DNA of 5,190 bases from the NCBI GenBank assembly GCA_002389265.1, contig DGOD01000353.1, forward strand, positions 1,138-6,327. The letters run 5' to 3'. This document shows positions 1-5,190 of this stretch, piece by piece (the first letter of the stretch is position 1; every line of letters begins with the position of its first letter). The notes below the pieces were generated by a model that saw nothing but the letters and a program-made list of their open reading frames with translations, was not told the DNA's origin and ran no database searches. This DNA is from Gammaproteobacteria bacterium UBA4475. GTDB lineage: Bacteria; Pseudomonadota; Gammaproteobacteria; Pseudomonadales; Azotimanducaceae. A program made the translations under genes and the position numbers.

Positions 1-38
1 TGCGCCGATTGGGTATTAAACGACTGTGACGTACTGAA

Positions 39-60
39 TAACGTGATGTCGCTCACATTG
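39..60. promoter_or_regulatory. CRP/Vfr-like operator candidate
   Basis: The core GTGA-N6-TCAC occupies 43-56, flanked by AAC on the left and ATT on the right. By hand alignment to the 22-bp Escherichia coli CRP consensus, 16 of 22 positions match, including both GTGA and TCAC arms. The centre is at about 49.5, some 229 bp before GTG 279 and 94 bp before the alternative GTG 144. No convincing -10/-35 pair could be placed nearby, so activation or repression geometry is unknown. The site could also serve a divergent gene lying left of the window. Its link to the operon is inference. Confidence 0.45.
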
Positions 61-74
61 GCGAAATTCATTTG

Positions 75-135
75 CTAATCGTGATGGACAGCCGCGTTAG
101 GCTCTGCTGTTGATATCGTGGTGAGGCACGATTAG
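75..135. repeat. Nested inverted repeats in the upstream region
   Basis: CTAATCGTG (75-83) is the perfect reverse complement of CACGATTAG (127-135), a 9-bp inverted repeat with a 43-base spacer. Inside it, ATCGTG (115-120) also pairs with CACGAT (127-132) around a 6-base loop. The two pairings use the same right arm and exclude each other. This could be a pair of operator half-sites or alternative leader RNA hairpins. No T-run follows, so it is not a typical intrinsic terminator. The repeats are directly seen; a function is not shown. Confidence 0.4.
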
Positions 136-180
136 GGATTTCCGTGGTCAGGTTAATATGTTACCTTGGGGGAGTTCAGA

Positions 181-252
181 GTGATAAAAAAAGCGCCAAA
201 AGAAGTGCCAGGTTCAGATCGAGGTCTGTGTCATCAGTCGAAAGAAGGGTAG
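181..252 (+). CDS. Possible 23-codon leader ORF (speculative)
   Basis: GTG 181 opens a 23-codon frame ending at TAG 250-252, read in a different frame from the downstream oxidoreductase. It is preceded by a strong Shine-Dalgarno run GGGGGAG (168-174) six bases away, better than any site in front of the large gene. The peptide is basic at its start (IKKAPKE) with no membrane segment or recognisable motif. It ends 26 bases before GTG 279, so it could couple translation into the main gene. It may equally be chance. I do not recognise it. Confidence 0.2.
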   Translation: MIKKAPKEVPGSDRGLCHQSKEG

Positions 253-278
253 TCCTTCCGTTATTGTGGGGTTGTACT

Positions 279-2669
279 GTGTTTGAAATAGCTGTAATTG
301 GGGCTGGGCCGGGTGGTCTGAGTGCAGCAGCACGGTGTGCGGAATTAGATGTAGAACACGTCTTGCTAGAAAGCTCGCCGAAAATTGCCAACACGATTCA
401 AAAGTACCAAAAGGGCAAGCATGTTATGGCTGAGCCCGGTATTTTGCCGCTGCGTAGCCCGATTGAATTTGATGCCGGGAAGCGGGAAACGATTCTAGGA
501 AATTGGGAAACGGGCATTAAGACCGTCGGCGTTAATATCCAATACGGCGCCGAGGTGAAGGCAATCAGTGGATCCCAGGGACACTTCGTGATCAGTTTAG
601 TGAACGGCGAAGAGGTGTTGGCGCGACATGTAATATTGGGAATCGGCTTGCAAGGTAATCCGCGGCAAATGGGCGTGCCTGGCGAGCAGTCTGAGGTGGT
701 CCAATATACGCTGGATGATCCAGGCGAATATAAGGACGAGAGCATCGCGATCATTGGCGCGGGTGACGCAGCGATTGAAAATGCCATTGCCCTTGCCGCC
801 AATAACAAAGTTTACATCGTTAATCGAAAAGACGAATTTGCTCGGGCGAAGGAAGGTAACTTGAATTTGATCATGGCCGCGATCGATGCGGGCACGATTG
901 AATGCTACTACAGTAGCTCCCCCGCAGGCGTTGAAGTGCTCGAAGGTGGCGATTTCCCTGCTAATTTACAGCTAAAAACCGCCACAGGTGATGCCGTTGT
1001 GCCGCTGCACCGGATTATCGCTCGCCTCGGCGCGATACCACCTCGCAAGCTGGTGGAATCCTTTGGAATTGAATTTCCTAGCGAAGATCAGAACGCTATT
1101 CCGGCTCTGACCAGTCAATATGAGTCTAATGTCGCAGGCATCTATGTGATCGGTGCCCTGGGTGGCTACCCCTTGATCAAGCAGGCGATGAATCAAGGCT
1201 ATGAGGTGGTCGAGTATATACTTGGACATGATGTTAAGCCCGCGGATAACGACCTGTTGGCCTCTAAATTCAACGGCTTGCCTTATGAGTTGGAGGTCGA
1301 TGGTGTGCTTGCCTTGATGCAGGAGCGAATACCGGTTTTCGCTGATGTCAACGCCTTGCAGTTTCGCGAGCTGATGCTCGACAGTAGCGTGTCGATGCCG
1401 GCCAAGGGCGATGTCATCTTTAAGCAGCATGATTACACCAACACCTTTTTTACAATACTTGAGGGCACGGTGGAGATTGAAGTCAATCCCACACTCCGTA
1501 TCACGGCTAACGCAGGTGGTTTTTTCGGTGAGATGAGTCTGATGTCTGGTCGGCGCCGTTCAGCTACGGTGTACGCCGGCCCGCAATGTATTGTGATTGA
1601 GACCCCGCGGCGCTCTATGATTAAGTTGATCTCCTCTGTTGCGGCGGTCAAGCGGGTCCTGGACGAGACTTTTATCGTTCGAACCATCCAGCAAAAGTTT
1701 GCGCCGGATACGCCTATCGAGGAATTGCAGCCCATCGCGGCCCGGGCGAAAATGCACCAATTCCAACCCAAAGAAACCATATTCAAAGAAGGTGATGAAG
1801 CCGATACCCTGCACTTTATACGCAACGGTTCGGTCACTGTGTCGATTGAGATTGACGGCCGCGATGTGGTCATGAGTTATGTGCCTGCCAACACGCCTAT
1901 TGGTGAGATGGCTTTGTTGGGCAATACCACTAGATCAGCGACAGTCAAGGCTGCCGTTAAAACGGAAACCATCTCGCTCGACAAAGAGTCGTTCAGTCTT
2001 TTGTTGGAACGCTCCGCAGGATTGAAGGAACGTCTGCAAGCCATGGTTAAGGATCGCCACGAGCAAAACGTTGCGCTGCAGTCGAATTCGGAATCCAGCG
2101 ATTTAATGTCATTTTTGATGGGCCAGGGCTTAGGTGAAGCCACCGATGTGTTGCTCATCGATGAAAATATTTGCGTCGGCTGCGATCTCTGTGAGTCAGC
2201 CTGTGCGGCAACCCATGAAGGCACTTCGCGCTTGAACCGGAAGGCTGGACCAACGTTTGCGCATATCCATGTTCCAACTTCCTGTCGCCATTGTGAAGAT
2301 CCGAGCTGTATGAAAGATTGCCCGCCGGATGCAATTCAGCGTGGCGGGCTGGGCGGCGAAGTGTTTATCGGTGATAACTGCATTGGTTGTGGTAACTGTG
2401 AACGTAATTGTCCCTATGGCGTGATTCAAATGGCTTACAAGACCGAGGCGCCATCCAGCTACTGGAGTTGGATGCTGTTTGGTCTGGGTCAGAAACCTGG
2501 CAGAGGTAAAGCTGCCGTAGTGGGTGAATCTTCATTTAAGCAAGCCGTTAAATGTGACATGTGTAAGGATCAAAGTGGTGGTCCCAGCTGTGTGCGGGCT
2601 TGTCCAACGGGGGCTGCCATGCGCTTGAGCCCAGAAGATTTTGTTGATCTCGTCAATGTGGTGCGGTAA
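279..2669 (+). CDS. NAD(P)H/FAD oxidoreductase - two cNMP-binding domains - four-cluster [4Fe-4S] ferredoxin fusion
   Basis: This is a cytosolic electron-transfer fusion protein, 796 aa from GTG 279. Residues ~1-320 form a thioredoxin-reductase/ferredoxin-NADP reductase-like flavoprotein: FAD motif GAGPGG (8-13), second Rossmann motif GAGDAA (159-164), and basic NRKDEFARA (182-190) resembling the NADPH 2'-phosphate site. The CxxC redox pair is absent, so it should not be a disulfide reductase. Two cyclic-nucleotide-binding domains follow, with phosphate-binding cassettes FGEMSL..RRSATV (~416-431) and IGEMALL..TRSATV (~541-556). The C-terminus carries 16 cysteines in DmsB/HybA order: C632/635/638/642, C669/672/677/681, C701/704/707/711, C759/762/771/775, predicting four [4Fe-4S] clusters. 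There is no signal peptide. The start is inferred: the Rossmann strand begins at once after GTG 279, with a weak GGGG seven bases upstream. In-frame GTG 144 (AGGGA five bases upstream, 841 aa) and GTG 228 would add a basic, Ser/Arg-rich tail unlike the family. The stop lies 7 bases before the cytochrome b gene, its likely electron partner. Domain calls are firm; the physiological reaction is unknown. Confidence 0.92.
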   Translation: MFEIAVIGAGPGGLSAAARCAELDVEHVLLESSPKIANTIQKYQKGKHVMAEPGILPLRSPIEFDAGKRETILGNWETGIKTVGVNIQYGAEVKAISGSQGHFVISLVNGEEVLARHVILGIGLQGNPRQMGVPGEQSEVVQYTLDDPGEYKDESIAIIGAGDAAIENAIALAANNKVYIVNRKDEFARAKEGNLNLIMAAIDAGTIECYYSSSPAGVEVLEGGDFPANLQLKTATGDAVVPLHRIIARLGAIPPRKLVESFGIEFPSEDQNAIPALTSQYESNVAGIYVIGALGGYPLIKQAMNQGYEVVEYILGHDVKPADNDLLASKFNGLPYELEVDGVLALMQERIPVFADVNALQFRELMLDSSVSMPAKGDVIFKQHDYTNTFFTILEGTVEIEVNPTLRITANAGGFFGEMSLMSGRRRSATVYAGPQCIVIETPRRSMIKLISSVAAVKRVLDETFIVRTIQQKFAPDTPIEELQPIAARAKMHQFQPKETIFKEGDEADTLHFIRNGSVTVSIEIDGRDVVMSYVPANTPIGEMALLGNTTRSATVKAAVKTETISLDKESFSLLLERSAGLKERLQAMVKDRHEQNVALQSNSESSDLMSFLMGQGLGEATDVLLIDENICVGCDLCESACAATHEGTSRLNRKAGPTFAHIHVPTSCRHCEDPSCMKDCPPDAIQRGGLGGEVFIGDNCIGCGNCERNCPYGVIQMAYKTEAPSSYWSWMLFGLGQKPGRGKAAVVGESSFKQAVKCDMCKDQSGGPSCVRACPTGAAMRLSPEDFVDLVNVVR

Positions 2670-2676
2670 CTAGTCG

Positions 2677-3540
2677 ATGCATATATCCTTTCTAAATCAT
2701 GCAAACGGTCGCTACTTTTGGGTAGCTATCGCACTCGTCGGTGCATCTATCGTCGCGTATCTACTTCAAGAGCCGCACCAGACACCTAATGGCGGCACCT
2801 GGCTGGGGTACACCTTGGGCACGATGGGCGCGTTGCTTATTCTCTGGCTGATTTACCTGGGTCGACGCAAGCGTAACTTCGCTGCCGGTTGGGGTACCGT
2901 TCGGGGTTGGGTTTCGGCCCACGTCTATCTTGGCACTTCTTTGCTGGTGGTCGCGACGCTACATACTGGTTTCCAATTCGGTATTAATGTTCATACCTTG
3001 GCGTACGTTTTGATGTGTGTGGTTATTGTCAGTGGTTTGTTTGGAGTGTGGGCCTATCGGACCTATCCCGAGGCTCGTAATGAGCTCAAACGCAGTCAGA
3101 CACTGGACGATATTTTTTTGCAGCTTGAGGATATTGATGGCCAGCTCAAGCGCGATGTCAGCGCGTTGGCCGCCGATATCAGGGGCGTAGTTTCTAGCGC
3201 AATCGATCGGACTGAGATCGGTGGTGGTATGTATGCGCAGCTGGCTGGGGTGGATAGCTCAAAAGTGATGATTGATGGCAATGTCTATCCCAATACGGAT
3301 CAAGTACGTGCTGTGGCATGGTTAGTTGAACGGCTGAGTGTAGCTGAGGGATCGGAGACTGGAAAGTTATCAGCAGTTGTCAGAAGTTATGGCGCGAGAC
3401 AGAAGCTGCTCCAAGTCATTCGAACTGATATTCGGTTTCAAGCCCTGCAGGAAGCCTGGCTTTATCTGCACGTACCGCTCTCCATTGCACTGCTGGCAGC
3501 GCTACTTACGCATATTGTTTCGGTTTTTATCTACTGGTAA
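2677..3540 (+). CDS. Di-haem cytochrome b-type integral membrane protein
   Basis: The 287-aa product has about five predicted membrane helices: ~13-30, ~43-62, ~79-98, ~106-126 and ~261-285. Helix 3 carries H82 and H96, and helix 5 carries H265 and H279. Both pairs are spaced i to i+14, as in the haem-ligating helices of bc-type cytochromes b. The expected ligation is H82 with H265 for one haem and H96 with H279 for the other, stacked across the membrane. Arg/Lys clusters after helix 2 (RRKR, 63-66) and helix 4 place the ~130-residue hydrophilic loop (127-258) in the cytosol, where it could dock the Fe-S protein encoded just upstream. H82/H265 would then face the cytosol and H96/H279 the periplasm. 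ATG 2677 follows the upstream stop by 7 bases with no clear Shine-Dalgarno sequence, so translational coupling is likely. I do not recognise a named family. The di-haem role is inferred from His geometry and the operon; quinone binding is possible but not shown. Confidence 0.85.
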   Translation: MHISFLNHANGRYFWVAIALVGASIVAYLLQEPHQTPNGGTWLGYTLGTMGALLILWLIYLGRRKRNFAAGWGTVRGWVSAHVYLGTSLLVVATLHTGFQFGINVHTLAYVLMCVVIVSGLFGVWAYRTYPEARNELKRSQTLDDIFLQLEDIDGQLKRDVSALAADIRGVVSSAIDRTEIGGGMYAQLAGVDSSKVMIDGNVYPNTDQVRAVAWLVERLSVAEGSETGKLSAVVRSYGARQKLLQVIRTDIRFQALQEAWLYLHVPLSIALLAALLTHIVSVFIYW

Positions 3541-3579
3541 TTGTCACAATAAAAATAATTGGAACCGGTATCACCGGTA
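3540..3579. repeat. Short palindromes between the cytochrome b and multihaem cytochrome genes
   Basis: The 81-base gap begins with a perfect palindrome ATTGT-C-ACAAT (3540-3550) that overlaps the last base of the stop codon. It is followed by ACCGGT-ATC-ACCGGT (3564-3578), which is both a direct and an inverted repeat because ACCGGT is self-complementary. The second element can form a 6-bp GC-rich stem with a 3-base loop in RNA. No U-tract follows, so termination is unlikely; mRNA processing or protection, or a protein site, are possible. This is the only real gap in the operon. Confidence 0.35.
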
Positions 3580-3610
3580 CTGCGAATCAATCGGTCAGGA
3601 ACATCCAGCC

Positions 3611-3624
3611 AGGAAATTTAAGTG
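3611..3624 (+). promoter_or_regulatory. Ribosome binding site and GTG start of the FHA-multihaem cytochrome gene
   Basis: AGGA (3611-3614) lies seven bases before GTG 3622. The preceding in-frame codon is a TAA stop, so no upstream extension is possible, and the next in-frame ATG lies beyond the FHA domain. This fixes the start at a GTG codon. Confidence 0.75.
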
Positions 3625-5190
3625 CGATTATTAATTAAATACATTGAGTCTCGAGGCGCCGGTAAAGAGGTTAGCCAATTTTCGTTTGATGGTGATGTTG
3701 CGACTATTGGTCGCGGTACAGACCAGACGATCCAGATCTCTGATCGACGACTGCCCTTAAGCCATTCTCGCCTGACCCTGGCCGGCGGCAAGCTGACGCT
3801 GGCTTCCAGCGGTGACTATCGATTTGCCGTGAACGGCGAGTCCAGTCGGCGCGCGCAGTTGCAAGCCGGTGACCAGGTAGAGATCTCGGGCCACAGCATT
3901 AAGGTTAAGGCAGATGATGGTGAACTCGACTTCGTGCTTGAAGTGGAAGTTGCCAGCGAAACCGTTGCAAAATTGCGAGATCGCTTTCAGACTCGCCTGC
4001 GAGACGTCAATGTACCGGAGCGTGCGATCGCCTGGACTCTGTTTCTCGTGATTCTGGTGGGGACATTGGCCATTCCGATGGCAGGTTTCTATCTAGATGA
4101 AAGAGAAGAGCTGCGAGAGTCAATGCTGCCCGATGATGGTCAATGGCTGAGTGGTGAACTGCACCAAAATCACGCGTTTTTGGGTGAAAATTGCGATGCC
4201 TGTCATGCAAAGCCCTTCGTGCCAACCCAAGACGAAGACTGCCTTGGTTGTCACCAAACTATCACCCATCACTTCGACACGGAAGTGCATGGTGATGATT
4301 ACCAGGTCGGCAGCCGCTGCGCCGATTGTCATCAAGAGCACAGCACGACGGGGTCGATCATTCGTTCAGACCAGGGTGTCTGTACAACTTGCCATGCCAA
4401 ACTGACAGATGTGGGCATGGATGGCGATGGCTTGTTGCCGGCGACAGACTTTTCTGCGAATCATCCGGACTTCAAAGTATCACTTCTGGAATACGGCTTG
4501 GATGAGGATTGGCATGAGAAGCGAGTAAACCTTGACGAAGAGGGTATCGCTGAAGGGTCGAATCTCATATTCCCTCACGATGTTCACTTGGACGCAGCGG
4601 GCATTGACTCTGCAGATGGAAAGGTGCGAATGGAGTGCTCTGATTGCCACGTACCGGAAAAGGGTGGTATGCAAATGCAGGCTGTGAATATGCAAGATCA
4701 TTGCGCCAGCTGCCATCAATTAACCTTTGACCCGAACTCACCAGACCGTGTGGTGCCCCATGGTTCGCCACCTGAACTGATGCGAACGTTGCGGGAGTAT
4801 TATGCACTGCAATACTTGACCGAGGAGTTAGGCGCTGAGGCTGGCGACGACCAAAAGCTGGCTCCAGCAGACGAAACAGGTGCTGAGCCGGAGCGACCAG
4901 TTCGACGTCCGGGCAGAGTCGCGCGGCCACAGCTGATTACTGACTTAATCACAGCGATGGAAATCGATCCGAAGGCGTCAATTGGCGCTAAGGCAGCGAT
5001 CTTTATTGAAGCCCGTGTGGCTGATGCCGCAGAAAACTTATTCGAGAAGCAAACCTGTACGGTTTGTCATGAAATCACCGCGGTTGCGGATGCGGAAGTA
5101 CCATGGAAGGTTCTTCCAGTTCGTATTAGTGAAGCGTGGTATCCCCTGGCAGAATTTTCGCATGATGGTCATAAGAATATGGAATGCGAC
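3622..5190 (+). CDS. FHA domain - single TM helix - multihaem cytochrome c (partial, runs off the window)
   Basis: The frame is open from GTG 3622 to the last base, 523 codons, with no stop, so the 3' end is missing. An in-frame TAA (3619-3621) directly precedes the GTG, and AGGA at 3611-3614 is a well-spaced ribosome site, so the start is secure. Residues ~20-95 look like a forkhead-associated domain: IGR at 29-31, H48 and VNG at 70-72. The Ser that usually lies three before the His appears to be Pro45. A basic stretch (118-134) precedes a membrane helix at ~135-157, giving N-inside, C-outside topology; the uncleaved helix would export the rest. Seven CxxCH haem c sites follow: 191-195, 207-211, 233-237, 254-258, 339-343, 361-365 and 479-483. 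C522 at the edge probably begins an eighth. Many extra His (181, 184, 223, 319, 322, 514, 517 and others) suit bis-His ligation as in cytochrome c3/c7-type proteins. Residues ~403-436 are a charged, Pro-rich linker. The likely role is the periplasmic electron carrier partnering the di-haem cytochrome b; the FHA ligand is unknown. Confidence 0.9.
   Translation, partial: MRLLIKYIESRGAGKEVSQFSFDGDVATIGRGTDQTIQISDRRLPLSHSRLTLAGGKLTLASSGDYRFAVNGESSRRAQLQAGDQVEISGHSIKVKADDGELDFVLEVEVASETVAKLRDRFQTRLRDVNVPERAIAWTLFLVILVGTLAIPMAGFYLDEREELRESMLPDDGQWLSGELHQNHAFLGENCDACHAKPFVPTQDEDCLGCHQTITHHFDTEVHGDDYQVGSRCADCHQEHSTTGSIIRSDQGVCTTCHAKLTDVGMDGDGLLPATDFSANHPDFKVSLLEYGLDEDWHEKRVNLDEEGIAEGSNLIFPHDVHLDAAGIDSADGKVRMECSDCHVPEKGGMQMQAVNMQDHCASCHQLTFDPNSPDRVVPHGSPPELMRTLREYYALQYLTEELGAEAGDDQKLAPADETGAEPERPVRRPGRVARPQLITDLITAMEIDPKASIGAKAAIFIEARVADAAENLFEKQTCTVCHEITAVADAEVPWKVLPVRISEAWYPLAEFSHDGHKNMECD

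Larger units (their letters stand above)
1..278. other. Upstream non-coding region
   Basis: No convincing protein gene is visible here on either strand. A + frame is open from base 1 to TAA 76-78 (25 codons) and could be the tail of an upstream gene, but it has no recognisable content. A - strand frame starting at GTG 56-54 stays open to the window edge but lacks a ribosome site. The stretch holds the CRP-like palindrome, the nested inverted repeats and a direct repeat CGTGATG (42-48 and 80-86), suggesting a regulatory region for the operon. A promoter could not be placed with confidence; TAATAT at 154-159 is a -10-like hexamer without a matching -35. Confidence 0.55.

Noticed and set aside
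1..56. Divergent minus-strand gene starting at GTG 56-54
   Set aside because: Only 18 codons are visible, with no ribosome site and no recognisable motif, and it overlaps the CRP-like site.
398..1873. Long open frames on the minus strand inside the oxidoreductase gene
   Set aside because: They lie opposite a gene with clear conserved domains and show no recognisable motifs; they are shadows.
3564..3578. Intrinsic terminator between the second and third genes
   Set aside because: The stem is only 6 bp with a 3-base loop and no T-run follows, so termination is not supported.
3377..3634. An 85-codon + frame overlapping the end of the cytochrome b gene and the gap
   Set aside because: It overlaps a helix with two haem-ligand His in another frame, has no domain signal and no convincing ribosome site.
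4151..4930. Other-frame and minus-strand open frames over the multihaem cytochrome
   Set aside because: The overlapping + frame carries seven CxxCH motifs and no stop, so these are shadows.
1..5190. CRISPR arrays, insertion sequences, tRNA or rRNA genes
   Set aside because: No regularly spaced repeats, transposase motifs, terminal inverted repeats or RNA-gene signatures were seen.

Overview
The window holds three genes on the + strand, tightly arranged and almost certainly one operon. It starts in a non-coding stretch and stops inside the third gene. Base composition is roughly balanced. The protein families point to a Gram-negative respiratory bacterium, most likely a proteobacterium and plausibly a gammaproteobacterium; this is inference from family and style, not a proven assignment.

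Layout: positions 1-278 are an upstream region with a good CRP-type palindrome (39-60), a nested set of inverted repeats (75-135) and a possible 23-codon leader ORF. Positions 279-2669 encode a large cytosolic fusion: an NAD(P)H/FAD oxidoreductase of the thioredoxin-reductase-like fold without its redox disulfide, then two cyclic-nucleotide-binding domains, then a DmsB/HybA-type module with all 16 cysteines for four [4Fe-4S] clusters. Positions 2677-3540 encode a five-helix membrane protein with two His pairs, each spaced 14 residues apart on separate helices, which is the signature of a di-haem cytochrome b. Positions 3622 to beyond 5190 encode a protein with an N-terminal FHA domain, one membrane helix and a multihaem cytochrome c region. 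Seven CxxCH motifs are visible and an eighth appears to be cut by the window edge. This third gene is open to the window end with no stop.

Read together, the genes describe a possible electron path across the inner membrane: NAD(P)H to FAD to four Fe-S clusters in the cytosol, to two b haems in the membrane (quinone exchange possible), to a membrane-anchored multihaem c protein in the periplasm. The direction of flow and the final donor or acceptor cannot be read from the sequence. The unusual point is that sensory domains are built into the electron carriers at both ends: two cNMP domains in the cytosolic subunit and a cytosolic FHA domain on the multihaem cytochrome. A CRP-like site upstream adds a possible third link to cyclic nucleotides. 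I know of no experimentally characterised complex with exactly this composition.
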